A stretch of DNA of 64,000 nt, from the NCBI GenBank assembly GCA_963921825.1, contig OY997592.1, forward strand, positions 55,262,336-55,326,335. Direction: 5' to 3'. Below, piece by piece: positions 12,173 through 23,807 of this stretch (positions are counted from its first letter, which is position 1; each line of letters starts with the position of its first letter). The stretch is from Erodium maritimum (taxonomy: Eukaryota > Streptophyta > Magnoliopsida > Geraniales > Geraniaceae). Made by a program: the position numbers and the translations under genes. The notes under the pieces are model-generated. The model made no database searches and was not told the origin of the DNA. It was given only the letters and a program-made list of their open reading frames with translations.

Positions 12173-13635
12173 TCTCCTACCCTGGCTGAGGTACCTACCC
12201 GTCTTACTGTACCGTTAGGTACAATATTCAAGGTTACTATCGGGCTTCTGCCCCGATGTGAGGCGCCCTTATGTACAGTGTTTGGGGTTAGAGGTCCAAA
12301 GCCTAGTGGAATATCCAGGGATACCTAAGTCTCCCAACCAGTCACGAAGTGTTTGGCCTTCTGGTCCTTCTAGAACTCCAGCATTGAGTTGTTGAAGCGT
12401 GGGGTACCAGGCACCTCCCGATCACACCCCCGAGCCACATCTCCTATCCTCCCACAATTGAAGTAGAATGTAGGGAGCTTGGTGTAGGTTAGCGAAACCC
12501 GAACAAGGTCTCAGAATTCTCAAAACCGCAACAGAAGATTCCATCTAGGAGGACGCTCCACGGAGTGCCAGAAACGGACATGGACCGCTCTTCCCCAACA
12601 AAGGCCCCACTGATCACATGGGACCTTCACATAGATTCCTAAAGAAACGCCAATAATTTCTCCAATCGTCTTTGTCCGGATCAACGGGGGAAGTCCATTG
12701 GCATGAACCCATAACTGCATGCGGTCCAGAGCAGGAAGCTCCCTGGACATCGAGTCAATGTCCTCAAGGAGGAAAGGATGATCGTCAAAACATCAGGGCT
12801 CATTACCCCATACCCATGCATGAGCCTCTGCAGACTCAAAGTAAAACCCGAAGATCCCCGAGCCGATATCATTGATGAACAGCCCTGACGCCGATCGACC
12901 CCAGGCATTGGTAATGATCCTCAATAGAACTTTCTTCCAAGGATGTCTCGGGGCCATGAGCTTTCCCACCATAGCAAGTTGTAGCGTGCCAACACAGACT
13001 GATCAACCGGCGTGTAGGGGACCAATACCTTTGTTTAATCTTCCTCCTTAAGAGAATAGGTGGAGAGACTTTCCTGGAGACATGCCATGGTGGACTGGAG
13101 CAGACTCGGTGGCACCAAGACTACCCGTGCTAGGGTCCTCCGAGGGCGGCACGTTTCTCCTCGCCGAAGCATGCCATCATGGACAGTCAAAAAAGAGGGG
13201 ATCACCGAGATCCGACCAGCATTGGGGAGGGAAATCGAAGCATGCAAAGGTACCTTCTCCTCATTCCTCATGCCTCCATGGTCGACAAGTGACTTCCCTT
13301 GAATAACGTCTCCCTACAACAGGGTCGGAGACTTAGGACTGTCTTCGAGTTTGCGAGGGGTAGTTGGAGAAAGGTTACGTGATGCCGAAGTAAGTCTAGG
13401 GCTTTCACCAGACGACCTCATCGAGGCTTCAGTTAGGGTGACGCCGCATGGTGAGCCCTAGAGAGAAGGCTACAATCGTTATGGTAGACGTTGGAATTGA
13501 AACTTGTTCGGTTGTGTTTGGATTCGGCTTCCTCCTACACCGCGTCTTTAATGGGTTCACGAGTTTAGAGGACGGGCATGAAGGTGGAACGGTCAGAGGA
13601 GCAGTAGTAAACTGCATGGCTTGTGTATGAGGTAA
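12173..13635 (-). pseudogene. LINE copy B ORF1: DUF4283-like domain and CCHC knuckle
   Basis: On the minus strand, 12750-12520 reads a block typical of plant LINE/gag-like DUF4283 proteins (MQLWVHANGLPPLIRTKTIG then EIIGVSLGIYVKV and WGRAVHVRFW). Just downstream, around 12430-12490, comes a degenerate zinc knuckle (LPTFYFNCGRIGDVARGCD). The N-terminal part (13749-13429) and its start across S3 (about 16450-16387) are low in complexity. Several stops break the frame, so this is a relic. ORF1 of this type coats LINE RNA. It differs from the RRM-type ORF1 of copies D and E, which means two LINE lineages are present in the window. Confidence 0.75.
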
Positions 13636-16386
13636 TGTCACGCCCCAAATCCGGTTTTGACCGAACTCGAGACGTGAACTTAAAATGATAATAAATAAAA
13701 CAATTTTAAATGAAATAAGGTTTAAAGTAATAATAAATTGTAACCACAATCCGATAAAAGATTCAACAGCTCATAAATCCAGAGTTAAAGTTAAATTCAA
13801 AAACACAGTACGTCTCTAGACAAGCTAGCCTAGGACCCTCGTTAGCTCCCAAGCATCGAGCATCCATCTAGTACAAATCCCGCTCAAGACCAGAAACACA
13901 ACAAAGTAAGGGGGGTGAGCTTTCGCTTAGTAGGAAAAGTAGTTAAGGTTATGAACATCGGTTCACTACCACGAGTAACCGTCCAATTAGGGCATACTAG
14001 TAAGCATAACAACTAAAAGTAAAATTAAACAATTACTCCAAGACAACACTTGACCTTCACTCAGGCACAACCCGTAAATCAAACTCACAATGAACCGAAC
14101 ACATAAACTCTTCTCAACTTTGCTCTTGACACTTATCACTTAATAATTCTCAATGGACAACGCCCACGGTTATCTCACAACCGATCACACGTGCGAACTC
14201 GCACGACAACACAGAAATCAAGTATAACGGCACTTCGAGTCACCAAACACTCTCACAAGACCATAATCACACTTAAAACAACGCACAAAGCCAATCAACA
14301 CGCACAACACACATAGCAGAACCACACATAACTTAGTACAACCATTTCCAACATCTCTGGCTATCACAACTCGTTCCATTTATGTCGTACCGGAACACGA
14401 AGCCTCGGTCCCGACACCTTCCCGTCACGTAGAATCAGGGTAACATCCCAGACCAGAAATCCCTCAGTCGGACGTCTTCCTGTCACGTAGAATCAGGGCC
14501 TCACGCATACTGGACCGACACATACCTCGGTCGTACACCTTCCCGTCACGGAGAATCGGGGTATCTATCACGCCATCCTTGGCCTCAATAATATGTACCA
14601 GAACTATCCCTCGGTGGAGGCATCGCACAGGTTACGCCTCCTCTTGGAACACACATCAAGAGTATAAAACACATCACAATGCTATAGTTGACCTCGGTAT
14701 ACCAACCGGCCAACTCACCAAAACACACAATCGGTCTATCATTCACCCTATCATATCACAACCAAAGAACCACCTCATATCAAACACGACACACTTTCCC
14801 ACACACATTCACGACATGCTTCACCGAGTATAATCTTATTTAGACGCTCACACAACGGTTATAACACGCATCATGCATCTCAATCAGCACGTAACCCTAA
14901 GGCTCGACATGGCCATTCTACCAGCACATCAATTTCCCAAGTATTGAAAGCAGGTAATCTAGTGAATCACATCCTACATGTTACTAAGACTCGTCCGGTT
15001 ATTTAATAATTGAAAATGATTATTCTAGTGAATCACATCCAATATGCCAACTAGCACCTTTCCGGTTATTATTATTCCCTAATCACGAATGCTAGTAAGT
15101 TTCCATAATTAAAGCGGTATTCACTACTTTCCCTACCTCAAAAGAACCAACAACTACGTCTCCTAGCTGCTGACGTCCGGGCCTACCTCCGGTCTTCTCC
15201 ACGATCGAGGTCAAAGCCTGGTTTTAACACATAAGGATAGTAATCAGTCCCGGTCCAGTCCGTAACAGTTCTCTAATTTTATCAATTAAGTTCGATGCGT
15301 TTTTCCTTTTTTTAATTCCTTTAAATACTTTAATTTAAATTAATTAAATTAAATTAATTAATTAAATAATCTGTTCTGACCCGGATCCGAGAACCAGACC
15401 CGAATCTGACCCGGACCAGACCTAGAGCCGACCCGAACCCGTCCCTAGACCCAGCTCCGACCCAGGTCCGGACCCGAGTCCAGACCCGGTCCAGGAACCT
15501 GGGTCTGGCCCGAGACCTAGTTTGGCCCGAGATCCATCCTGGGCCCAAGGCTCGTCTCCAAGCCCAACGTCGTCCTGGCCCAAGGTCATCCTGGCCCAAG
15601 GCCCGTAGTTCAGACGAGTCTAATCTCGGCCTGGCTCGAGGAGACTCCGGCGAGGTCTCCAGTGAGTTCTCCGGCCTCGATAGGGCGGCGGTGGTGGCAG
15701 GGAAGCCCGGAGATGGGACGACGGTGGATGAGCGGGGCGCAAGGAAGATGAGACGGTGGCCAACGCGCGGTCCAACGTCTCATGTCTCAGATCTGGCGAG
15801 ACGAGGGTTTCGCCGGCGTCGTTCCGGCTGAACCCGTGCTCAAACCAGCGTCGTTGCGATGGGTTTTAGGCAGACGTTGACGGGGAGAGCTGGTCGGCAA
15901 AGGGGGGTACGAACCAGCGTTGCTTCCTCCGTCTCCAGCGAGGCGCGATTTGAGCTCGGGGAAGAAGAACGGACGCGAGGCTTCAGGCGGTGGCGTCCAG
16001 ATCCCGTTGCCGGAGTGGTTCGGTTCTCACACGGGAGCAGAGAGTGGCGGTCGCGAGGGCGGAGGTGGTTGCGAGAGGGAGATGGAGAGGGAGAGAGAAG
16101 GAGCGAGGAGGAGAGAGCTGCACGATGATCCTCGAAAGGCACGCTCGACGCGAAGAAGAAGAGGAATAGTGGCTAGGGTTCGAGGCTGAGCCGAGTTGGG
16201 CTGGGTTGGCTAGTTGGGCCGGCCCAGTTGGCTTTTGAGCTGACTGGTTGGCCCAAGTCCGTTTTTTATTTTCTTTTCTTCTTTCCTTTTTTTTGCATTC
16301 GATCCAAAATTTTAACCCGCTTTCCAACCACGTTCCAATCGATTAATTTTAATATTTTAAATATTTTTACCGAGGTGGTCTTCACA
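13636..16386 (-). mobile_element. Solo LTR S3 (Tekay-like family, 2.75 kb)
   Basis: It begins TGTCACGCCCCAAATCCGG and ends GAGGTGGTCTTCACA. It is flanked by GGTAA at 13631-13635 and 16387-16391. It contains the GGTGAGCTTTCGCTTAGTAGG block (near 13914), repeats of a CCCGTCACGTAGAATCAGGG type (14380-14560), and a GC-rich tract at about 15370-15600 like that of S2. The right third (15650-16200) is GC-rich and open in several frames on both strands, which I attribute to composition. There is no coding content. Confidence 0.92.
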
Positions 16387-16518
16387 GGTAATGTGACAAG
16401 GTTAGGGGCTAGGTCGATAGTAATGGCAGAGATAAGAAGGACCATATGAAAATTAGGGCTTAGGGTTTCCTCGAGAGAGATACACGATTCGGCGTAAAAG
16501 AGAGATATTTGTTAAACT

Positions 16519-17692
16519 GATTAGTTTGTTTTTTATCAGCAAATTTTATTGAAGGAACAAGTTTTCAAAATGAGAACAAGTGCAAGGGGAAACCCTCGAA
16601 TACAAACTGGAGCATGTCTATCCGACACCTCAAACCAGAACAACAACCCAAACATAGGGTACACACATGTTTTCTAACCCGGATTTTGCTAACGTGAAGA
16701 AAACAATACAAAAGGTCTCAACTTACCCAGATTTATTTAACTTTAAGTATAACCAAAGCCCAACAAGGGCAACCAAAATAACATACACAAGGATGAAAAT
16801 AGAGAAAAAAAAACAAATCAAAGCAAACCAAACCCATCGAAAGTAGTAAAGTCACCAACGCAAAACCACGAAACCAGACCTGTAATTAAAACCCTGAAAA
16901 CCTGCTACCCAAAACCCCCAACCGACCTTTTCTCAAGAACAGGGCCAAACCAGTCAGGTCATCACGACCAACAACTACACGATGGCCACCACTGGCTCAC
17001 CATGAGGCCCAACACTAGGGCAAGAGAGGAAACAAAAGTTAGGACTTACCAGGAAGAGGCTATCATTGCGACCGCAAAACCAAGTGACCACACCCGAATG
17101 AACACCGAGACAACGACCCCGTGGCCAACACCAACAGGAAAAAAACGGACCAGACGACCCTAAATCATCATCGACGACGAATAGAGAAGCAGATCTGGGA
17201 GGGCTTTGACCGTCTGTGAATAGGGTAACTAACCGAGGACCTCCACACCCACCAAATCAGAAGGCTCAATCTTCCCCTTGCACTGCTTAGTTTCCAAAAG
17301 AAACCCACTGGAGTCAGCATTCCATGGCGAACCCTTAGGCGAGTTTGTGATCGACCTCTCTGAATCTCCACCGGTAGAGAATGAAGAAGAAGGTCACAAA
17401 ACAGAGGGGATTGAAGCCAAAAGAGGCGAGATGGGAGAGGGAAACGGTCACCAGAGAGGAGGAAAGAGCCGGCGACGAAGAGGCGATAGATCTGAGGCGT
17501 AGAGCTTCAGATCTGAACTACTTCCTTACCAAACGGTCGGAGAGAAAGAGTGAGGGAAGAAGGGAAGATATCCACGACGATGTACATGGCCGAAAGCCAT
17601 AGCCATCGCTAGTGGCGACATGACAAGGAGGAAGGGGAAGTGGATCAGCTAGGGTTTGGTGAGAAGAAAAGAACAAGGACAGATTAGTTTGT
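16519..17692 (-). mobile_element. LINE-mobilised retroposon (copy C) with 11-bp target duplication
   Basis: GATTAGTTTGT occurs at 16519-16529 and again at 17682-17692. Between them, read on the minus strand, is a 1152-bp unit ending in a LINE-like tail (CAATAAAATTTGCTGATAAA) and a short A run at the left end. Its 5' half resembles a LINE leader, with TC-rich tracts and GCCG-rich islands. No ORF shows RT or endonuclease motifs. It is best read as a non-autonomous retroposon copied by L1 machinery. The original 5' end may be complete, since the duplication abuts it directly. Confidence 0.75.
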
Positions 17693-17790
17693 AAACAATA
17701 AAAGACAGAAAAAAAATTAGGTTTTGAGATTGTTCTTAAATTGTAACTGCATAATATTCTCTTTAATTTGTCTAAATCCTAGTTAACTAT

Positions 17791-18648
17791 GTAATATTAT
17801 GGATGGCAATGGGGCGGGGTCCCTAGGCCCCGTCCCGCGTCCCCGCCACTTGCCACGTCCCCGCGTTGACCCCGTGTTGACCCCGCCCCGCGGGGACGGG
17901 GCGGGGAACAGGGGATTTTATTTCCTGTCCCACTCTCTCCCCGAGGGGGATTTTATTCCTTACCCCGCTCCCGCCCCATTCTCATCACCCAAAAAAATAC
18001 ACATTTGAAATGACAATTTTCAATCCATAATTTTAAACAACATGCATAGTCAACCCATAATTTTGAAACAACATACTTTTAAAATAAACATCACATAACA
18101 ATGATATACATGTCTCATAATAGTATACACATAATAAAAAAAGTCTTAACGAAATATCTTATAACATAAAACTTAGAGTTCCCAACTTGACTTCATAATA
18201 GTACAAATACAATCATGAGAAAATATACATTGTTGTAAATACAATTTCATATACAAAAGCTATAAAATCTATCACGGTATCAAACAATAATAAATTTATA
18301 TTAGCATATTCGATAAAAGAAGGAAATGACATTACTTTATTTCTACAAACATGACCACGCAACAAAGGTGTAAACATAAGAAAATGTTCTTAGACAAGTG
18401 TATTGTTATTATTATGTATATGTAAATTATAATATTTTATTATAAAATAACAGTGCGGGGTACGGGGCGATGCGGCCCACAGGACGGGAAGTGTTTGCCC
18501 CATCCTCATCCCGCGCCCCGCCAAAATTCTCGTTTGTTGTCCCATACCCCGCTCCGCTTATAAAATCTCCGTCTCGATTTCGCCCCACGCAGGACATGGT
18601 GGGGATCCCTGTCGGGGGCAGGGCGTTTTGCCACCCCTACGTAACATG
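17791..18648. mobile_element. Non-autonomous hAT-like DNA transposon
   Basis: The ends are imperfect inverted repeats: ATGGATGGCAATGGGGCGGG at the left, and GGGCGTTTTGCCACCCCTAC at the right, whose complement begins GTAGGGGTGGCAAAACGCCC. The flanks GTAATATT (17791-17798) and GTAACATG (18641-18648) match at 6 of 8 positions, as expected for an old 8-bp hAT duplication. Both termini are GC-rich, with repeats of the CCCCGCCCCG kind, while the interior is strongly AT-rich. There is no transposase ORF. Confidence 0.72.
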
Positions 18649-20349
18649 CATGGGTATCAATCACGATTTTCTTTTGTCATCACTCATTGACAGGTTGAAT
18701 TCATTCCGATCTAACTTTTTCAGCTATCAGAAATAAAGCGAAAAAGAGACCCTACACTCTGTCAGTCAAACCAAAGGCCATACCAGTGAAGGTGAGGTGA
18801 TAACCAACTTTCAAGCATCGGATTCTTAGGCTTGATAGTATAGTTCTATTTGTATCGACTCCAAAAACCGTTTTCATAGAATAATTAATTTCTTGGTCAA
18901 GTGTCGATAGTACATGTTTACACATCATTAATGGATTAATCAATATTGATTATCGACACGTGACCCCTGAGTACAATAATATTAATTTATATTTTATCAA
19001 AAAAAATAATAATATTAATTTATATGTGAAACTGGAGATCCATTGATTAGATCCATATATATGATTAGATCCATATATTATTAGAAAAAGCATCGGCAAG
19101 GGTTTGGTATTCTTTTCCGCCGTCGTTAGGTTTTTGGGTGTGACCATCTATGATAGTGTGGTTGACTGTCTTATCATAGTTGTTTCGTATTTTCTGTTCA
19201 AAATATGGGTTGTTTGGTGTTGCGAAGGAGTTGTTTTGCAAATATGGATCAGGAGTGAGAGACCATTTATTTGGAGATTTGTTCAGATCCCGGGTTGGGG
19301 TGAGAGCGACTCCGAGGGGTCGAAGGATTGCGGCTTGTTGTCGGATTGTTTTCGCGGCGGGGAGAGCCTCGGCCCAACTAAGGGGTAAGAGGCCGAGGAC
19401 GGTGAGCCATCGCAGCGCCATTGAGCGGATCGAGGCTTTGTCAATGAGGGTCGTCGTGGCAGCGGAGTTACGACCGTCCCAAACAGGGTTTAAGGGCGGA
19501 GGACGGCGGGGATCGACGTGATTATCCTTCGGCAAAGTTTTTCAACGCGGCTCCAGGCACGACAAGGTTTGGGAGTAGGAGGTGTTCGGGTGGCCGATCA
19601 TCGGTGGTGACGGTCTTTGCAGATCATCGAGACATCGTTGGTCACGCTTACGTCAGGGGGTTCCCGGGCGGGCAAGACAACGGTGATAACAGTGGCAGGG
19701 GATAGAGTAGAGGCAGCGGGAGTAATCGGGCGGTGCTTAGATCCACAACTATTGTTCGCTTTACTGCAGAGGAGACAGGAACCGCATGGACCTTGATCTT
19801 AGTCGGCGACATACTGTATCTGTCTGTTGTAAGTGCTCAGATGTATTCTGATCCGATGCGAATTCTTAGAATTGACTCAAAGGGACCGACGGGGTTCAAT
19901 GGACAATCAATTCAACCGACGAGGGGCGGAACACACCCTCGCCTCGATCAATAAGTATGAAGCGGTCTAGTGGGGAGGGGGGGGGGGGGGGGGGGGTTAG
20001 CCAATATTATCGGAGGCCGACAATTCCGCGTTTAGAAGCCCTGCTTCTATCATTACAGGGAGGACGACGCAAGCTGGCATCCTGAGGGAGTATCTAGTTC
20101 ACCGTAGTACCCCTCCGAAAATGGGTCTGCTCTACCTTAGCTTCCAGGTCAGGTTTGTTGTATCGGTGTCTCTCGGTGCTATCACAACACTCTCTTCTAA
20201 ACGTATCAGCGAAGCGGTTCAGTTCAAAGATTCAGATTTCCTTTTATTGCGATTTATTTATGTTAACCTTTCATTTTCAGTACTCTTGTTTTGGTGTTTG
20301 GTGGTTTACCTGTCATTCATCTTTTCACATTTATAATATTACATCGTTT
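18649..20349. other. Unassigned region with a 20-G homopolymer
   Basis: GC-rich sequence at 19240-19960 is open in several overlapping frames on both strands, but I recognise no protein in it. A run of 20 G lies at 19977-19996, and 20000-20340 returns to AT-rich sequence. It could be the leader of another LINE or eroded coding sequence; nothing here decides this. Confidence 0.4.
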
Positions 20350-20573
20350 ATCTGTCTATATATATATAGGGAAGCTTTCAGGTACTAACCATTCTTAGGA
20401 TACTAACTTGCGAACCCATTAGAAGCGTGGATACAACAATTAAATATGCCAGATGGCAGCATCTTGGATAGTGAGTATTTTTTTTTCAAATTCGCTAATT
20501 TATTCATTCCCGCTTCGTTTCAATTCCGATTAATTTTAATTCTTTCACCATTATTTTTGTTTTTTTCCAAGAG

Positions 20574-20574
<1 letters not shown>
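20350..20574. mobile_element. Fragment of a foldback/MULE-type MITE
   Basis: It starts TATAGGGAAGCTTTCAGGTA after a short TA run. It contains CCCGCTTCGTTTCAATTCCGATTAATTT (split here as CCCGCTTCGTTT and CAATTCCGATTAATTT). This clearly resembles 58245-58290 inside the MULE MITE at 58040-59379 (CCCGCTTCGTTTGAACTCCG). No matching second end was found. Confidence 0.5.

Positions 20575-20604
<30 letters not shown>
20575..20604. repeat. (TA)n microsatellite, 15 units
   Basis: Uninterrupted TA repeats sit directly at the left edge of MITE A. The right edge of MITE A is another TA run (20866-20889), shared with MITE B. Confidence 0.95.
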
Positions 20605-20607
<3 letters not shown>

Positions 20608-20865
20608 AGGCTATCGAGTACAAACCTTGTTTCGGGTCAGAACGTAGAATTAATCTGGACCATTGATTATCCAAATCGGATGGCCACCGAAATTCAGGGG
20701 GGGTGGGGGGTGATTGATTACGAAATCAATTACAAGATATGCATTAATTAAAAAGATATTAAAAGATATGCATTAAATCTGGGCCTTTAATTTTACGATT
20801 CAATGGCCCAAATTGAAAGTTCTACGTTCTGACGAAAGATACAAGTTTGTACCTGATAGCTATCC
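20605..20865. mobile_element. MITE A, Micron-like, between TA microsatellites
   Basis: The left arm GGGAGGCTATCGAGTACAAA pairs with the right arm, whose complement is GGATAGCTATCAGGTACAAA. The pairing continues through CAGAACGTAGAA and the GG(A/G)CCATTGA block for about 60 bp. The 261-bp unit has no ORF. Its flanks are pure TA repeats, as described for Micron-type MITEs, which insert in (TA)n. Confidence 0.75.
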
Positions 20866-20889
20866 TATATATATATATATATATATATA

Positions 20890-21619
20890 CCCGATATCAA
20901 ATGAGAACCGGGTCTTATTATGAGAACTACAGACGCACAAGAGAGCGACACGTGGCCTTTTCACGCGCGCGCGCACACATCTACTGTTCACGCGCACACA
21001 TATGTTGTTCACGCGCGCACAGCTACTGTTCATGCGTCCGATTGGTGGGTCAAACCTGGCCGATGGGCTGGTTAGTCTCGCCGATTGGTGGGTAAACCTG
21101 CCTGATCAACTGGTTAGTCATATACATGTGGTACCAGTAGCCATGTATATGACGTACCAGCACTTGTGCAAGTAATGTACCAGCACTGTGTGCGTATTTT
21201 TAGAGGATCAAAATCGTACTTTTAGATTCTGGATTTTTTTTTCTATTTTAGATTTCCTTTATTCATATTAGGACTTTAGGATTACTTTCCTTATGGTTTA
21301 AGGTTTAGTTTTAGGGTTTAGGGTTTGAATTTTAGGGTTTAAGGCTTATGAGTTTAGTTTTAAGATTTAGGGTTTAACTTAGGGTTTAGGATTTACAAAC
21401 ACACGAGACTTTGATTGTAAATCAGTTTTTCTGAATTAATAAACATTGTACCAGCACTGTGTGCGTATTGTACCAGCATTGTGTGCGTGTTGTACCAGCA
21501 CTACAATGGCTGATCGGCCAACAACATGCGCGCACGTTACCAACACGCGCACACGCTAAAAGGACACGTGTCCCCCTCTTGTGCGTCCATAGTTGTTACA
21601 ATAAGGTCGGTTCTCACGT
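20890..21619. mobile_element. MITE B, Micron-like, with internal subrepeats
   Basis: The left arm (AAATGAGAACCGGGTCTTAT ... GACGCACAAGAG ... GACACGTGG) pairs with the right end read in complement (AACGTGAGAACCGACCTTAT ... GACGCACAAGAG ... GACACGTGT). The arms are about 75 bp. The interior holds repeats of GTACCAGCACTGTGTGCGTA (21170-21200 and 21448-21505) and a run of degenerate TTTAGGG motifs at about 21295-21400. It is flanked by TA runs at 20866-20889 and 21620-21637. Confidence 0.75.
21295..21400 (+). repeat. Degenerate telomere-like TTTAGGG motifs inside MITE B
   Basis: Plant-type telomeric heptamers recur (TTTAGGGTTTAGGGTTT and diverged forms) over about 100 bp. They lie inside a MITE in a gene-containing region, so this is an interstitial, imperfect cluster and not a chromosome end. 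Confidence 0.7.
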
Positions 21620-21656
21620 TATATATATATATATATAACTAGAACTATATATTTAT

Positions 21657-23396
21657 AGTTGATTAGTTTTTTTGATAAGCTCGGATCTTTTGTTAGTAAA
21701 GAAAAGATCAAAAAAATGATCGAATTAAAAGACAACCATTATAAGAGAGCTTATAAATGAAGATGAGGGAACAAAACCCGAAAAATAGGTCAACCGGCAC
21801 AGATAAACAAAAAAGTGAGAACAAATGAAAAGATCAACCCTTATCAGTGACCTACTCTTCACCTTCCGAAGTCAAGTTCGGATCATCAAAAGCCTTTGCT
21901 TGAGCAGGCTGAGCTAATTGAGCAGTTCGAGCTTGTACAATCTGTTTCCCAACGTCCACTGGATTTACATTTCTCTCATGGCTCAAAGAACGACCTCTTA
22001 GTTTGATTTCAGTAGTAAAATAAGCCTATACAACTTAGGAGGCGACTGTGACGAGTCGAAGCTCGAGACGGCGCCTGCTTCAATTGTCGGCCCTTAAATT
22101 TTAGAGGCTTAAGAAGGATCTCCTTACATGGACTTTGATCCCCTATATGATTACCGAATGCATCTCCCCTAGTTGTCTCCCGTTGTGACGACTAAACCGC
22201 TGAAATGGGCTGGATACCACCCCCTGAACACGGTCTGAAATAGAATCAATTCCTAGAGAGGTATTCATATTAACTGCATGACCCAGATTTAGTGGATCTC
22301 GGGTTTCTTGACCCGAAAGCAAATTGTCCCCCAAACCAGACCACCCTTAGTTTAATCTTTGGAAGTCGGCCCAAATAGAGACGAACTCAACGCGATTGTC
22401 TTCTCTATGTCAACCCCTTGAGATCGCGATTCATCCTCTAAACCCCGAACGTCTCGCTCCACTCCAGCAACCAAATTAGAGACGAAATCACGAGAATCTG
22501 GGGCATCACCGATTTCCCAATCAAAACCAACAAAATATCAGATCCGTGAGACACACAATCAGAAATCCCATCAGCCAACTGTGGAAAATCACCGCCGCCC
22601 CAAGAAATCACAAGAACCGCAGATTCATCGGTGATTGTCTCAACATATTGAACATCACCCTTATTAACCTGCATCAAACTCGTGGAGGTAACGAGCTCTA
22701 GCTATACTACTTTACCAATGCTTTGTTTCAACAACAATTTGATCTTCCAGCTCCGAGCAATGGCTACAAACAAGTTAAATCCATTGATCCGAAATCCATT
22801 AAGGCTAGAGATAGCCTAGTTCACCTCCTTCATTAAGCTAAATATAGAGGAGGACGAAATTGTACCAAAATCACTAAATACATTGCGAACCCAGTCAAGC
22901 TTGGTGTCGTACGGAAAATTGCATATGGAAAACTCATCCTCTTATAGATGGAACTTCGTGGATCGACGTTTTCTCACCACTTCAATCTCACCGGAGTTGA
23001 CTGGCATCTCCCCGGCCTTCACAACCTATAATGCAGTTCCGCCATCACTCTGAGATGCCAACAGGTTGGAGGAACGTGCAGTGCCATCAGTTTCTTCCTT
23101 CTCTGGTTGTGACTGCCTATGCCGAGGTTTTGAACCAGAAACAGGGCCATCGGACGCCATCTTAGGTCGCCTAACATTGCGAGCCTGACCTCCGATCCCT
23201 CTTTGTTTGACTGATGGCACAACCTTAGTAACTTGTGTAAAAAACTTTCAATAATTGTTGTATGAAGAAAGAAGAATCGAGTAAAAGGAAGAGAAGGACA
23301 ATCGCTTCTCTCCTTCCACCTCGACGAAGACATCATTCAAAGAGCCACCAGAGATTTAATTCGATTGTAGAAATGCTTATTTAGAGTTGATTAGTT
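21657..23396 (-). mobile_element. LINE copy D, ORF1-only, with 12-bp target duplication
   Basis: AGTTGATTAGTT is present at 21657-21668 and 23385-23396. Between them is a minus-strand unit of 1716 bp with a T run at its left edge (the poly-A of the minus strand). Its only recognisable coding content is an ORF1 relic with an RRM-like segment. No endonuclease or RT is present, and the duplication abuts both ends. The copy therefore appears to have been inserted as an ORF1-only RNA, not cut down after insertion. Confidence 0.78.
21900..23336 (-). pseudogene. LINE copy D ORF1 with a degenerate RRM
   Basis: On the minus strand, 22936 to about 22762 reads EFSICNFPYDTKLDW (RNP2-like), then VRNVFSDFGTI, and, after a gap and a stop, AISSLNGFRINGFNLFVAIAR. 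That is an RRM without its RNP1 segment (the K/RGFGFV strand), which appears to have been deleted. The N-terminal part is 23336-23019. The C-terminal part is 22677-22143, with stops. The RRM relates it to ORF1 of copy E. Frame breaks exclude function. Confidence 0.65.
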
Positions 23397-23807
23397 ACAT
23401 ATGTATAATCATAAGTAAGGATTATAAATTAGAGCTATGAGGGGGAAAAGGGAGGGAGAAGTTTAATGTAACCAAATAATTTAGTCCATACTTTTATTTA
23501 TTTATTTACGATATTGTCTTCTTCCATCCAAATTATCAATAACTATAAAAAAGTTAAAACAAAAACCCTTTAAATTTCATTAGTATAAGTGCAACATATA
23601 TTTCTAGAAGCGAATTTTGCCAAGTACTCTCTGTATTTTTTTCTTTCTGTGTATAATGAAGTCTTTAGTTTTTAAAAAATAAAATAAAATTTGTGCATCA
23701 CCATCGTTATTACTGCACAATCGGGAGAGAACCTCCCCCTTATCACATTTTGGCGTCGACCTTTCCTTCTCCCTTGCTGCTATCATCTCCCTCATTGGGG
23801 TTGCTCC
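23397..23807. other. AT-rich spacer before the Copia element
   Basis: No gene or terminal repeat was recognised. It ends at the TG of the Copia 5' LTR. Confidence 0.45.

Larger units (their letters stand above)
8842..16480 (-). mobile_element. LINE copy B, ORF1-only derivative carrying solo LTRs S2 and S3
   Basis: A T-rich run (from about 8836) followed by a LINE-like 3' end (AATAAAATCTACATC on the minus strand) marks the 3' terminus. The LINE sequence is 8842-9093, 12173-13635 and 16387 to about 16470, joined exactly across the S2 duplication (TCTCC) and the S3 duplication (GGTAA). After removing both LTRs only about 1.8 kb remains. It contains an ORF1 with a DUF4283-like domain and a CCHC knuckle, but no endonuclease or RT. 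The element would need proteins from another LINE to move. I could not fix the outer target-site duplication. Confidence 0.72.

Noticed and set aside
12672-12908. Plus-strand and other minus-strand ORFs over LINE copy B ORF1
   Set aside because: They are shadows of the DUF4283-like reading on the minus strand.
15840-16327. ORFs of 80-114 codons in S3
   Set aside because: They occupy both strands of GC-rich LTR sequence, with Arg/Ser-rich composition and no domain.
19104-19535. Long overlapping ORFs on both strands
   Set aside because: I recognise no motif, and both strands are open over the same GC-rich stretch. Kept only as an unassigned region.
21295-21400. A telomere or chromosome end
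   Set aside because: The TTTAGGG motifs are few, degenerate and inside a MITE, with genes on the same side.
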